From: Vogesella mureinivorans
GTDB taxonomy: Bacteria > Pseudomonadota > Gammaproteobacteria > Burkholderiales > Chromobacteriaceae
Length of the DNA: 64,000 nt
NCBI RefSeq assembly: GCF_007644035.1
Contig: NZ_VMTV02000471.1
Location: 62,001-126,000 of the forward strand
Reading direction: 5' to 3'
Part shown: in pieces, positions 1-9,745 of the stretch
Position numbering within the stretch: position 1 is the first letter of the stretch
Layout: the number at the start of each line of letters is the position of its first letter
Translations under genes and position numbers: made by a program
Notes under the pieces: generated by a model
The model's database searches: none
What the model was told of the DNA's origin: nothing
What the model saw: the letters and a program-made list of their open reading frames with translations, nothing else

Positions 1-914
1 AGGAGCTTGGGCACGCCGTCGTTGTAGCACACTATCAGTGTACTGATGTAGATTATCTAGCTGCAGTATTCCATCGCGCACATGCATGGATTATCTCCAC
101 CGTTAGCGATGGTACGATACCACAGCAAAATCCTATCGATTTCCTCTCCAATGCACCTGCAGTTGGTAGCCCATTAGCCGTGTCGGACACATTTGTGCGC
201 GAGCTATGTAATCATTTCAAGATTGCTCTCCGATCGCAACTTCGTCAATCACCATCAGTTACTACCTGGATAAACATACACAATGCCCTAGTTGCATATA
301 TCGTGCACTGGCTAGGTTTCTGCACAGGTTATCGTGCAGTACGAGATCCTCTGCACGACCCTCTCGAGCTCGATCAGCAGACTGGCATACTAGTTATCAG
401 TGATAAGGATGATGATTTCTATCGGCATACACGCGTGGTATGCCTGCCTCTCAGCTTCGTTAAACAGATGGATGTTTATATTGAACATTTATTAAGTTTA
501 GCAACAAAACTGACCGGAAAATCTGATTTACACAAAAAAATTCGAGCGCTTTGTCAACGTTATCGCCATGCAAGCACCATCTCTGACAATAAAAGCCAAA
601 CACTGCCTTTTTTGTTTTTTCTTAGCCCGCAGCTTCGCGTGCGCAACATTTCCCCCAGCACACTCGCCGAGTTCAACCCAACCGATTTGCCCGGCAACAT
701 AGACCGACATTATTTGCGTAGCAAACTGAGTGCACTAGGTGCACCGGGGGAATATATTGATTATTTCATGGGGCACTGGGAGCGTGGCGAGGAGCCGTAT
801 CAAAAATATTCGATGGTTAGTCCACTACAGATTGGAAAAACATTACAGCCATACCTAGAAGAAATCAATAAAGCTTGTGGATGGTCAGTCCAGTTTGGCC
901 TGCGTGGCTGCTAG
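1..914 (+). CDS. Recombinase-like protein, 5' end outside window
   Basis: The frame is open from base 3 to the TAG at 914 with no stop, so the gene starts left of the window. A GTG at 180 is an internal codon unless the real start lies there. The C-terminus contains MGHWERGEEPYQKYS, which has the His and Tyr spacing of a tyrosine recombinase box, but I do not see a clear catalytic Arg or HxxR box in the visible part. It lies 21 bp upstream of a large tyrosine recombinase in the same direction, as in mobile elements that encode two or three cooperating recombinases (Tn554-like, recombinase-trio and gamma-mobile-trio elements). Assignment to a recombinase module is inferred mainly from this context. 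Confidence 0.6.
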   Translation, partial: ELGHAVVVAHYQCTDVDYLAAVFHRAHAWIISTVSDGTIPQQNPIDFLSNAPAVGSPLAVSDTFVRELCNHFKIALRSQLRQSPSVTTWINIHNALVAYIVHWLGFCTGYRAVRDPLHDPLELDQQTGILVISDKDDDFYRHTRVVCLPLSFVKQMDVYIEHLLSLATKLTGKSDLHKKIRALCQRYRHASTISDNKSQTLPFLFFLSPQLRVRNISPSTLAEFNPTDLPGNIDRHYLRSKLSALGAPGEYIDYFMGHWERGEEPYQKYSMVSPLQIGKTLQPYLEEINKACGWSVQFGLRGC

Positions 915-935
915 CTCTCAAAAGGAATATCCAAA

Positions 936-3900
936 ATGATCGAAAATGATATTTGGGCGGGATGGCCATTGGGCAGTGTCGAAAGTAATCTCGCCCAGTA
1001 TGGACATAGCAAGCGATGGCAAAATCGTAGCAAATCGAGGAGACGTGCCGCTATCGCATTGCTAACAAAACTAGATAATCTATGCCCCGGTTCAAAATCA
1101 GGACTACATAACCTGAAATTTACCGATGATTTACTCGTAAGACTTGAACAGTGGCAATCAGGAAATGAGGAACAAACAAGGCACATCAGACATTTGCGGA
1201 ATTTTCTGCGTCAAGGCCTGCTGAATGGGAAAAATACGCTGAACTGGGACGTGACGCTTCCCCCTCCAATCATTACCCTACCCGCCATCAGCAATCCCCT
1301 CCCCCCTCAGGCGGTAGCGTCTCTGCCTGTTTTCCGGCAACAAATTGAGCGTTTCCAGGCAACGCTGCATCCAACATGGTGTGGATCTGCGCGAGAGCAG
1401 ATCTCTGTCAAGCTGCAATGGGGCCGCTTCCTTTTTAGTAGTGTCGCACTCGGCGGCCTTTTGGATAGTGCAGCCCTGCTACAACTGCCATTCTGCCAAG
1501 GCAACGTGAATCGATGGCAGGATAAGGTCTGGTTTGAACTTTTTACAGACGAGATGCCTGCATACGTTCAGGTTCAACGTGCACGTCGACACTGGTTTCC
1601 CGACCCGATCAGTCTGGTTCTTTTTAAACAGCTGCCACCACTCCCCATTGAACGCTGCCACGACAGGGACAGTACTCGCCGGTGGGTATATGGCTGCCTG
1701 CAAGATTTTTTAATTTACCTCAACAATAAGCAGCAGGATCAAACCAGCACCCATAGTCTTACCCGGCGTAAGCTGAACCAAAATATCCAACAATGGCTAT
1801 GCGATGCCACTACATACTGGCAACTGATCCTGCCGCCTTTTCTGATCGACCATAGCCTCGGCAGGAGTGGGGCAACCACATGGACAGCAGCATGCTGGCA
1901 GCGAATTCTTGAAAAAAAATCGCCACCACTACCAACGTCCTCCGAATCAGCGTTTGCTCCAATAGTCATCCAGCGCCTTGAAAAGGTAACGCGCAACCCG
2001 ACAGATGCTCAGATTCAATCGCTCTACAAAGACATCAAGAGGGCCCTGCATCAATCTAGCAAGGAGCCCGATCCGACTTGGAAAACCGTTCATGAACGGC
2101 TCCGATCACTCCACGATAAAGCGCTCGAAATCAGCGTCATCATCGGTGGGCTACTCGATTGGATTTTGACCCGCTTCAGTCAAAAAGAGATCATACGCAC
2201 TACCGCATATCAAGAATTGACAAGCCTCGGGAGCAGCCTGTTAGTCGAGCTGGACGAGGCGATGCTCAATGATATGGAAGCTGCAGATTTCGAGGCTGTT
2301 TACGAAGCTATTCTGGCGCAGGTTACCAACGCACAAACACGCTCGCAAAAAACGAACCAATTACGCCGTTATCATTTACACATGATTCAACTGGCAGGAT
2401 GGCCTCGCTTGGATCTATCACCAGGGGAACAGCGCGGCATTCCCCAAGCTGATGCCAACATTTTGACTGAGGAGGCGTATCAAGGCCTGTACTCTGCGCT
2501 GCTAGATGCAAAAAATGATCCGCATCACCACATGCAGTTGATACTGCTGATACTGGGATTTCGCTGTGGCCTTCGGATCAGTGAGGCCAGAGGCCTAAGG
2601 TTGGAAGACATCCAGTACCGGGGAACGCTCGCGGCACTGAATCTAACAGCGGATGAACTCGGACGACTGAATGCCACACTGCTGGTGAGACGCAACCCAT
2701 TTAGCCGCCTAAAAACGGACAACGCCAAACGCCAACTACCGCTGAGCATGCTATTGGCAAATCACGAGCTAGCGGAGTTGCTGAGCTACCACCAGCAACA
2801 ACGGAGTCGCGCGGGTAAACAACGCGGATGCTACCTGTTTGCCGACCTGGCAACCAACGACCGCCCGGCAGACATAACTCAGGTGCAATCGTCTCTACAC
2901 CATCTCATGCGCCAGATCACCGGTGATCACGAGATGCGTTATCACCATCTACGGCATTCATTTGCTACGCATTTGGTACAACTCTTTTCACAGCAGACCA
3001 GTCCGCTCACACTGCCATCTCACTGGCTGGCACCCGCAGACATTGATAGCTCAATACCACGGCTGTCTAGGCATATTTCTGCCCAAAGCGAGGTAAGCAG
3101 GAAGGGGCTATTCGCCATCGCTGAGTGGATGGGGCATGCCAGTCCTAGTACAACACTCTGTCACTACGTGCATAACCTGGATCATCTGTTGAAAAACCAG
3201 ATGTGGCCGCACAGCTTTGCTCACCAACGCAATGGCCTCGGTTTTGCCAGACAGTTCGTTGACCACATCGAACCCGCACGCCATATAGCGAACCTGCTTG
3301 GGCTCGGCGATGAGAATCTACGCCAACGCAATAGCCGCTACGGACATTTGATGGGCTGGGTACCTGCATTTCTTGGGTTGCCAGATCAATCTCGAGACTC
3401 GAGCAGAAAGAAGTGGCGCAGACCTGACCAGGTCGATTTGCAGAAGAAAAATGTGCACAGCGCACCTCGCACCCTAGAAAATTTTGATTTTGACGAGTGG
3501 TGCAGCTTTCTATCGCTATGGCGCCAAGGCGTTCCCGTTTCCGAATTAGCGAAAATTTTCTATTTACCACATGACAGCCTGGCTCAGCAGCTAGCCAAGC
3601 TTCAAAAGCTTTTGGGACGCAAAGGCAAGAAGGGGGGCAACACTCTGGTTCGTCAACAACCTACGTCATCTGGCCAACTACAACATCTCCCTGTAGTCCC
3701 ACGTAGTCGCAAAGAGCTAGCGTCAGCGCAACGCTACTACCATTCAATTCAGTATCTGTTGATGACGGAAGATTGCAATGAGTACGTCGAAGGCCTGCGG
3801 TACTTTGCCACCCAGTATCGGACTTGGAATAACAGGATCCGATGGGAAGAGCGGGACGACAAGCCGCGGCGCCATGACGGGTTAAAGCATTTGATCAGTA

Positions 3901-4061
3901 AACTGGCACCGCACATCCAACTGCCCGCATCACCAGCAGGTGTGCAGTATCGGCGAAGCGCAGGCCAGATATCGCTGACCAACCCACAAACAGGAAAGTC
4001 CAGTCATGGGCTCTACTTTGCACTGCTTGTTGCGTGCATCAGCCAAACAGTAAAGGCATGA
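936..4061 (+). CDS. Large tyrosine recombinase (1041 aa)
   Basis: A site-specific tyrosine recombinase of unusual length; most are 300-450 aa. The catalytic core lies in the middle to second half: Arg in GLRISEARGLRLED (around residue 545), HxxR in HHLRHSFATH (around 670), then MGHASPSTT and the nucleophile Tyr in CHYVHN (around 744). About 500 residues before the core and 290 after it match nothing I recognise. The extensions probably bind partner proteins or DNA. ATG 936 has AAGGAAT just upstream and follows the preceding recombinase-like gene by 21 bp, so both are likely co-transcribed. All catalytic residues are intact, so it may be active. It resembles the large subunit of multi-recombinase elements (for example gamma-mobile-trio GmtZ-like proteins), but family membership needs a profile search. 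Confidence 0.8.
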   Translation: MIENDIWAGWPLGSVESNLAQYGHSKRWQNRSKSRRRAAIALLTKLDNLCPGSKSGLHNLKFTDDLLVRLEQWQSGNEEQTRHIRHLRNFLRQGLLNGKNTLNWDVTLPPPIITLPAISNPLPPQAVASLPVFRQQIERFQATLHPTWCGSAREQISVKLQWGRFLFSSVALGGLLDSAALLQLPFCQGNVNRWQDKVWFELFTDEMPAYVQVQRARRHWFPDPISLVLFKQLPPLPIERCHDRDSTRRWVYGCLQDFLIYLNNKQQDQTSTHSLTRRKLNQNIQQWLCDATTYWQLILPPFLIDHSLGRSGATTWTAACWQRILEKKSPPLPTSSESAFAPIVIQRLEKVTRNPTDAQIQSLYKDIKRALHQSSKEPDPTWKTVHERLRSLHDKALEISVIIGGLLDWILTRFSQKEIIRTTAYQELTSLGSSLLVELDEAMLNDMEAADFEAVYEAILAQVTNAQTRSQKTNQLRRYHLHMIQLAGWPRLDLSPGEQRGIPQADANILTEEAYQGLYSALLDAKNDPHHHMQLILLILGFRCGLRISEARGLRLEDIQYRGTLAALNLTADELGRLNATLLVRRNPFSRLKTDNAKRQLPLSMLLANHELAELLSYHQQQRSRAGKQRGCYLFADLATNDRPADITQVQSSLHHLMRQITGDHEMRYHHLRHSFATHLVQLFSQQTSPLTLPSHWLAPADIDSSIPRLSRHISAQSEVSRKGLFAIAEWMGHASPSTTLCHYVHNLDHLLKNQMWPHSFAHQRNGLGFARQFVDHIEPARHIANLLGLGDENLRQRNSRYGHLMGWVPAFLGLPDQSRDSSRKKWRRPDQVDLQKKNVHSAPRTLENFDFDEWCSFLSLWRQGVPVSELAKIFYLPHDSLAQQLAKLQKLLGRKGKKGGNTLVRQQPTSSGQLQHLPVVPRSRKELASAQRYYHSIQYLLMTEDCNEYVEGLRYFATQYRTWNNRIRWEERDDKPRRHDGLKHLISKLAPHIQLPASPAGVQYRRSAGQISLTNPQTGKSSHGLYFALLVACISQTVKA

Positions 4062-4250
4062 AGCCAACTCTGAACAAGAGCAACCCAACCTCCACCTCAT
4101 TTCGGGTAGCAACATCCATGAGGACTAGGGCCTATCGATGATGACCGGTTTTCGGCCTTTGCGGACATTCGACTAGCCTGAAAACCCCGACTGCTTTGGC
4201 AAGTAAAGCAGCCCTCCGTGGTGTCCACTAAGATCAGGAGATTCATTTGT

Positions 4251-5948
4251 CTAATCGGTACGGTATGGGAAATATCTAAACGGTAGGGCATAGCCAAAAT
4301 ATTCGGTTTGTACTGTGCGCTGCTCATCCCAGCGTTTTGTATATCCTGCTGGGCGTTCCCGTTGATCTGCATGAGTAAGGACCAGTCGCCTTTTGGCTCT
4401 AGAAACTCCAACAAAATAAGTGCAGAAATTTTCCTCTTGCTCAGTTTTGTTCTTGAAAAAGAAGGTCTCATTTTCGACGGCCATTATGATTACCGAATCG
4501 AACTCAAGGCCTTTACTCTTATGGATAGTCAGGATGCGCACAGCCTGGTCATCTGAAAACCGCTCAAGAGCTTTTGGCAAGTCAGGCTCTAGTTTCAGCA
4601 ATTCTTCAATTCTAGCCTTAGTGTTCATGACGACGGCTTCTAACCGTTCACGCGACTCGTAGTCCGGAGATAGCGATGCCAATTTTTCGATACCGATCTG
4701 ATTCAAAAAAGCACAAACACATTTCGACCAGTGTGGAAATGGCTCAGTGACTGACTTGACAATGGCGACCTTTTTTCGTTGTTGCTTAATGAGCTGATTA
4801 ATATCTTTGCGAGCATTTGACTGAGTCTCATCATCAGCATACGGGATCAGCTGATTCATCAAACGAATCCATGCCTTGGGCTTGCGATGGCCGTATAGGC
4901 AGGACAAATAATCCACAATCAAGCGAGCTACAGGCTCAACCGTGATGTCCTGCATCTGTTGCTCATTGCGAAAAGGAATGTTGCGAGCCTCCAGTGCCGC
5001 CATAAGATGCCCAGCATACAAATCGAGCTGATTACGAATAATTACCGCAATCTCTGCAGGAGGCAGCTTCTGAACCTTTATCCAAATTTCGATCATGGTT
5101 GCGAGATATTCAGCCTCTCTGTAGCTATCTTTGAAGCTCCACGTGAATACCTCACCATCATCGCCGGCAAGCTGCTCATCAAGCATGACGGATGAGGGGG
5201 CACGCCTATGAATGATCTCGTTCTGCAAACGCTGTAAACGCAGCTTCGAACGAAAGTTACAGTACATCTTGAGCGGTGTGGCAGCAAAGTCGGTAATAAA
5301 TGCTTGGAAGATGCCCTCCATGGCCCCCGCCCACCCCATGATCTTCTGCTTGGTGTCGCCCACGGCAGTCAGACGAAGGCTACTACCTAGAAAGGCGAGC
5401 TTGATTAGCTCGTATTGCTCATTAGTGCAGTCCTGGAATTCATCGAGGAAAATGTCGCTGTAAGTTTGGCGGACAGCGTTCCGAGCCATAGCTGACTTTC
5501 GCAGGATCTGGATTGCCAAAGGAACAAGGTCGGTATAATGGATCTCCTGGCGGGACGGCTTATTTTTTCGCTCAACGATTTTGTATCCGGCATCCAGCGC
5601 AAACTTGCCCGTTAGCACAGGACGAAAACGATCGATGATGCGTTTGGCAAATGCGTGGAAGGTATAGCTGTCAAACCGTGTAGCAAGCTCTGAACCGCAG
5701 CGCCGCTTGACTCGCTCTTTCAGATTGCTGCTGGCATCGACCTTGAATGAAATAGCCAGAATCCGCTTGGGATAGCGACAGGTGCCAGTGCGCAGCAGGA
5801 AGTCAGCCCGCTGCGCAAGCATTTCAGTCTTCCCGGCGCCTGGGCCGGCAGTGAGCGCAAGACTGCGCACCTGTTCTTTGGCCGCCATCAGAGCACTGGG
5901 TTCAAGCGTCAGCCCATCTGCAGGCTTCCAGGCATCGACCCGGATCAC
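4251..5948 (-). CDS. gajB: Gabija-type UvrD-like helicase GajB
   Basis: A superfamily 1 helicase of 565 aa. Visible motifs in order: Walker A AGPGAGKTE (residues 34-42), Walker B FLDEFQD (around 167-173), VGDTKQKIMGWAGA (motif III), YCNFRS (IV), ILTIHKSKGLEF (V) and GVSRAKRRL (VI). Its ATG lies inside the last codons of the upstream OLD-family nuclease gene (4-bp overlap), so the two are translationally coupled. This order, OLD/TOPRIM nuclease then UvrD helicase, is that of the Gabija anti-phage system, in which GajB senses or processes DNA ends and activates GajA. The protein is somewhat longer than typical GajB (about 500 aa). It could also be described as the helicase partner of a class 2 OLD nuclease, which is the same architecture. 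Confidence 0.88.
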   Translation of the reverse strand: MIRVDAWKPADGLTLEPSALMAAKEQVRSLALTAGPGAGKTEMLAQRADFLLRTGTCRYPKRILAISFKVDASSNLKERVKRRCGSELATRFDSYTFHAFAKRIIDRFRPVLTGKFALDAGYKIVERKNKPSRQEIHYTDLVPLAIQILRKSAMARNAVRQTYSDIFLDEFQDCTNEQYELIKLAFLGSSLRLTAVGDTKQKIMGWAGAMEGIFQAFITDFAATPLKMYCNFRSKLRLQRLQNEIIHRRAPSSVMLDEQLAGDDGEVFTWSFKDSYREAEYLATMIEIWIKVQKLPPAEIAVIIRNQLDLYAGHLMAALEARNIPFRNEQQMQDITVEPVARLIVDYLSCLYGHRKPKAWIRLMNQLIPYADDETQSNARKDINQLIKQQRKKVAIVKSVTEPFPHWSKCVCAFLNQIGIEKLASLSPDYESRERLEAVVMNTKARIEELLKLEPDLPKALERFSDDQAVRILTIHKSKGLEFDSVIIMAVENETFFFKNKTEQEENFCTYFVGVSRAKRRLVLTHADQRERPAGYTKRWDEQRTVQTEYFGYALPFRYFPYRTD

Positions 5949-7849
5949 TCTGGCAACTCCACGAGCTTAGCAATGACGGCATCAGCCAAGCGTGCCAGTG
6001 ATTCTGGCATGTTCGCGAGCAGCTCCATGTCGCTGAGTTTGGCGAGAGCCTCAATGTGTGCAGCTGGCTTGCTGCTCAGCTTAAAACTACGGTGGTAAGT
6101 GCTGAACAGTTGCTGTTCATCTTCGCTGTACTGGCTTGCGTCGTGATAGCTCTTGCCAAGGACGGCCTCGATCGTCGACTCGTCGGGCTTTGCTTTTTCG
6201 ACGCCGTACGCTTCCGGGTACGCGAGCAGCATTGAGAAGTCTAGGTCCATCGGGAACGAGAAATAGACTCCACGCTCTTCAAGCAACTTGGTGTAATTCC
6301 CATTTAGTCGGACTTTGTGTGTTGGATCATTCCACCTGGGAATGCTATGGCCTATAGGGAGTACCTTGCTTGGCTCGTGTTTGGTCAGTTGGTCATTGAC
6401 GTACTTGATTCGTCCCCAACCGGCCTGATAACGCGCCACATCGAGATCAAGCAGTGTCAGATAAGGAATCTGAAGTCCAGAGAGCAGCCGCCAAAAGTGA
6501 TTGACGTGACGCCCACCCAAGGGCGCTATCGAAACTGCTGACTCATCAACCGGAGCTCCTTTCGCTTGAAGAAGACGTGGCAGCACAATTTCTTCACTGT
6601 CACCCTCACCCAGAATCACTAAGCGGGAGAAATAGACTTCCGGAAAGGCCTGCACCGCCTCGCGAACATACTTGTGAGCATCATCCGTGGCATCTGGCAG
6701 CTGGATATGAGTTACGCGTGATGTTCGCTCCTGGGTCAGCCGAAGATAGCGGATACGCTCTGGTGCGACGCGCCGCAGCATCGATGGAGCGTGTGTGGCA
6801 ATCAGCGCTTGTGCGTCGCCACCGCTGGCCATCGCGTTGAGCGCATTGACGATCCGCCCAAGATAGTGGGGCGAGAGGCTGTTTTCTGGTTCTTCGACCG
6901 CTACCAGCGTGAATACGGGGGGGCGTAACTTGTCTGCATCGAATGACTTGTCTTCTCCAGCCAGTACAGCGCGACCGATAGCCTGTGAAGACAACACGAG
7001 CGACAGATACAGCATCGATTTCTGGCCATCGCTCAGTCGTGAAAAGTCAACCAACTGCTCATCGTGGCCAGGTGTGAAAGACACCGACATGTGCCTTAAC
7101 AAGGCATTGATCTCAGACGCTACGAAAGTGAGCTTCGGATCGGCAAAGAAGCTGCCCTTATGCAAAGTGCCCCATGCCGTTTTCAAGCTTGTGCTAAACG
7201 CATTGATTGACGGGTTGGATGCCAAGCGGCCGCTAATCTGATCGGTCAGATTCTTGATGACACTTCGCTCTGCATCCCAGTTCACCGCACGCAGCATGCG
7301 CCCCAGCAAAGCATTGGCGCCGTAGGCAATGTGATCAGCGGGGTCTCGGCGGGCTGGCAGGTAGTGGACTTGGATATAATTACGCTCAGATCTGGGCACC
7401 TGTGCTGATTCCAATGGCGAGCCATCAGGATTGATCTCCAGCACATAGACCAAGCTTTCCTCTATGTCCCCATCTAACCCCATGGTGGCGGTGAGGCGAA
7501 AACGAACACGAGGCAAGCCAGTAACTTCATCGAGGCGCATGTGGCCGAAATGAGGAGCAACAGTGCTGTTGTTGTCTTCTACGCCGAGTTCTGGGAACAG
7601 AAAATCGGCCTCGATCCATAGCTGACGCTCCGCAGGTGGGGTTTCCTCATTAAAGGGGACATGAAAGTCCGAGCGAAGGACACGGCGCAAGGCTGGATCA
7701 AAAGCAAACAGACGGCACAGGGCTTGAAGCGTTGCGGTTTTACCTGAGCCATTCGGGCCGATCAGATAAGTAATCTCGTCCATTCCGAGTTCTGTTGGTG
7801 GTGCACCAAAAGACTGAAAATTTGATAGTCGTAAAGTCTGCAGTTTCAT
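5945..7849 (-). CDS. gajA: Gabija-type OLD ATPase/TOPRIM nuclease GajA
   Basis: An OLD-family (overcoming lysogenization defect) protein of 634 aa. The ABC-type ATPase half has Walker A GPNGSGKT (31-38), a signature RLSDGQKS (around 271-278), Walker B VAVEEPENS (317-324) and an ATHAPS H-loop (351-356). The C-terminal TOPRIM nuclease half has the metal-binding Glu in ILGEGDSEE (around 415) and the DLD of LLDLDVARY (468-470). In Gabija, GajA is a sequence-specific DNA-nicking enzyme that is released when phage replication depletes nucleotides. The start is supported by a GAGGG ribosome-binding site 5 nt upstream of the ATG at 7849. It is the first gene of a two-gene operon with gajB. Confidence 0.9.
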   Translation of the reverse strand: MKLQTLRLSNFQSFGAPPTELGMDEITYLIGPNGSGKTATLQALCRLFAFDPALRRVLRSDFHVPFNEETPPAERQLWIEADFLFPELGVEDNNSTVAPHFGHMRLDEVTGLPRVRFRLTATMGLDGDIEESLVYVLEINPDGSPLESAQVPRSERNYIQVHYLPARRDPADHIAYGANALLGRMLRAVNWDAERSVIKNLTDQISGRLASNPSINAFSTSLKTAWGTLHKGSFFADPKLTFVASEINALLRHMSVSFTPGHDEQLVDFSRLSDGQKSMLYLSLVLSSQAIGRAVLAGEDKSFDADKLRPPVFTLVAVEEPENSLSPHYLGRIVNALNAMASGGDAQALIATHAPSMLRRVAPERIRYLRLTQERTSRVTHIQLPDATDDAHKYVREAVQAFPEVYFSRLVILGEGDSEEIVLPRLLQAKGAPVDESAVSIAPLGGRHVNHFWRLLSGLQIPYLTLLDLDVARYQAGWGRIKYVNDQLTKHEPSKVLPIGHSIPRWNDPTHKVRLNGNYTKLLEERGVYFSFPMDLDFSMLLAYPEAYGVEKAKPDESTIEAVLGKSYHDASQYSEDEQQLFSTYHRSFKLSSKPAAHIEALAKLSDMELLANMPESLARLADAVIAKLVELPE

Positions 7850-8290
7850 ACGCGCCCTCGAGGTGCATAAGGCAATCAGGAATACCCCATATACTTAAAT
7901 CGGATGCTCTGTTTCAGATCATTCATCCCGTCAAGGTTTATCAGCTTGTCATCCAAGATATTTTCAAAACTTGGTAATAACTATGCAAACGCTGATTTAA
8001 CAAAAATGGCTAACATTTTTTTGTGTTAGCGCGGCCAGAATATCGCATGCCATGCAACTGCTAGCTCCAAAATTTGAATCCCCCTGGATTTTGTAGCCAT
8101 TACGAAACCTACTTTTCATTACTATCCGGCCACTTGGACCGCAAGTGTCGAATGACCGCAATGGTCGATGAGCGGGCACTCTCGCTTACCTTCGCCAAAG
8201 TCACACCACCATCGCGCTATGGCTCACCGCCTAGTAGCTTGAAACTGCGGCAGTATTTGCCGCGCCGCCAAGCGGTTACCGCATCACCAC
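7850..8290. other. Intergenic region upstream of gajA, no gene seen
   Basis: This stretch should hold the gajA promoter on the minus strand. The only structure I see is a short inverted repeat, GCTAACA (8009-8015) and TGTTAGC (8024-8030), around a T-rich loop. It could be an operator or a weak hairpin. Short open frames here lack ribosome-binding sites and family-like composition. Confidence 0.4.
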
Positions 8291-8321
8291 AAGCCAAGAC
8301 GTTTACGCGTCTTGGCTTTTT
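8291..8321 (+). terminator. Rho-independent terminator
   Basis: Perfect 11-bp arms AAGCCAAGACG and CGTCTTGGCTT enclose a 6-nt loop and are followed by five T. No gene is visible upstream on the plus strand, so it may be left from a deleted gene or may insulate the downstream pair. Confidence 0.7.
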
Positions 8322-8372
8322 GCATTTCTGCAGCCGGTACCGCACGGCGGCCAACCTTTCAAGGAGCCAGCC

Positions 8373-8666
8373 ATGCCAGCCAAGCATCCCCAAACCTCAC
8401 CACTTTTCTCTCTCGGCAGTGTCGTTGCCACTCGCGCCGTGTTCGATCACCTGACGGCCAGTCAGCTCGACGCCCAGCCATTCCTGCAGCGTCACCAGCG
8501 CGGCGACTGGGGTGATGTTCCATCCGAAGATGCCGCCGAAAACGACTTTGCCGTGAAGAACGGCTTGCGCATCTTTTCCAGCTTTCAGATGGCCGGCAAG
8601 CGCGTCTGGGTCATTACCGAAGCCGACCGTTGCGTCACCACTTTGCTGTTCCCTTGCGAGTACTAG
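8373..8666 (+). CDS. Small conserved plasmid/island protein, function unknown
   Basis: Encodes 97 aa. ATG 8373 is preceded by AAGGAG with 5-nt spacing. The body, with the pattern SLGSVVATRAV...GDWGDV...NDFAVKNGLRIFSSF...VWVITEADRCVTTLLFP, matches a family of short proteins common on plasmids and integrative elements. Databases sometimes call these restriction-subunit-like, without experimental support that I know of. No catalytic motif or membrane segment is visible. It sits 78 bp upstream of a tyrosine recombinase remnant and is probably cargo or an accessory gene of that element. Confidence 0.65.
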   Translation: MPAKHPQTSPLFSLGSVVATRAVFDHLTASQLDAQPFLQRHQRGDWGDVPSEDAAENDFAVKNGLRIFSSFQMAGKRVWVITEADRCVTTLLFPCEY

Positions 8667-8744
8667 CCAGCCAGCGGCCAACGTGCCGCTTTATTGCGAT
8701 GCGCTGACTAACGCAAACATAACATTCGAACTGATGACAAAGCC

Positions 8745-9684
8745 ATGAAAAACGTGATTTTTACCACCGAACAGCAGGTGGATACAACAGATGAATCCTT
8801 TGCCCAGCCTGCCTATACGGCCGAAGAGCTGATGGCGGCGGCGCAGTCCCTTTCAACGAAACGGGAGTATGCCAACGATGTGCGCTACTTCTGCCGCGCC
8901 GGTGGCAGCATCCCGGCCACGCCTGAGCAATTGGTGCAGTACTTGGTAGCCGTCTCCGGCAAACAGGCCGTGGCAACGCTAGAGCGCAGGCTGGTGGCCA
9001 TCCATAAGGCGCACATCGACCAAGGCTATCCATCGCCGGTAAAGCACGCCTTGGTGAAGCGCACTATGCAGGGCATTCGGCGTACCTTTGGCAAACGGCA
9101 GCGCCGTGTTAAAGCCTTGGTGCGCGATGACTTGCTGGAAGTCTTATTCGCGATGGGTGATCAACGACCAATACGCGCAGCCCGAGACCAGGCCTTGATA
9201 CTGGTTGGCTGGGCCGCTGCACTACGGCGCTCGGAGCTGGTGGCATTGCGGTGTGAGGATGTGACGGAGTACCCGGACGGGCTGAAGATACTGCTGAGAA
9301 GGTCCAAAACAGACCAAGAAGGCGTTGGCCGCACGTGCTTTATTCCATACGCGGGCGGCAACCGTTGCCCGGTGCTAGCCCTAAAGCACTACCGCGAAGT
9401 GGCCGCGATTAAAGACGGCTGGCTGTTCCGGGCGGTAGACCGCCACGAGAACGTATCCACCACGCCACTCAGCGCCCAGTCGGTGGCGCTGATACTGAAA
9501 GAGGCGGTGAAGAAGGCTGGTGGCGACCCCAGCCAAGTGAGTGGCCACCGGCTACTGCACTCAGGCAGCCATCGCCGGCCTGCAGCCGTGGCAAATACGA
9601 GAGCAAACCGGGCATACCAGCGACCTGATGCTGGCCAGGTACATCAGGCCGGTGGCAAAGCGGAAGATACCGAGTTTGTTGTGA
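8745..9684 (+). pseudogene. Tyrosine recombinase/integrase, frameshifted in the catalytic box
   Basis: The N-terminal SAM-like DNA-binding part and the first catalytic region, AALRRSELVALRCEDV with RRSKTDQEG, read normally. At about 9548-9562, where family members have a GHSLRAGFVT-like box, the sequence is GHRLL followed by a shift. An 11-nt deletion would explain both the lost HxxR Arg and the frame change. The next frame then continues as a normal recombinase tail, QPWQIREQTGHTSDLMLARY, ending at TGA 9682-9684. In the original frame the protein runs on as unrelated sequence to 9821. The gene is therefore inactive. It lies directly beside a umuC fragment, which recalls integrases that insert into rulB/umuC genes. 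Confidence 0.82.
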
Positions 9685-9745
9685 TGGCAGAGGTAACGGC
9701 TAGACTCTCAACGAATGGTTCTGACCCTACAGTACATGCACCTTC

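Noticed and set aside
8009-8030. GCTAACA...TGTTAGC as another attC site.
   Set aside because: The arms are only 7 bp with an 8-bp T-rich loop and no second pair of boxes, far shorter than an attC.
8397-8681. Minus-strand frame overlapping the 97-aa plasmid-type gene.
   Set aside because: The plus-strand gene has a good ribosome-binding site and a recognisable family pattern; the antisense frame does not.
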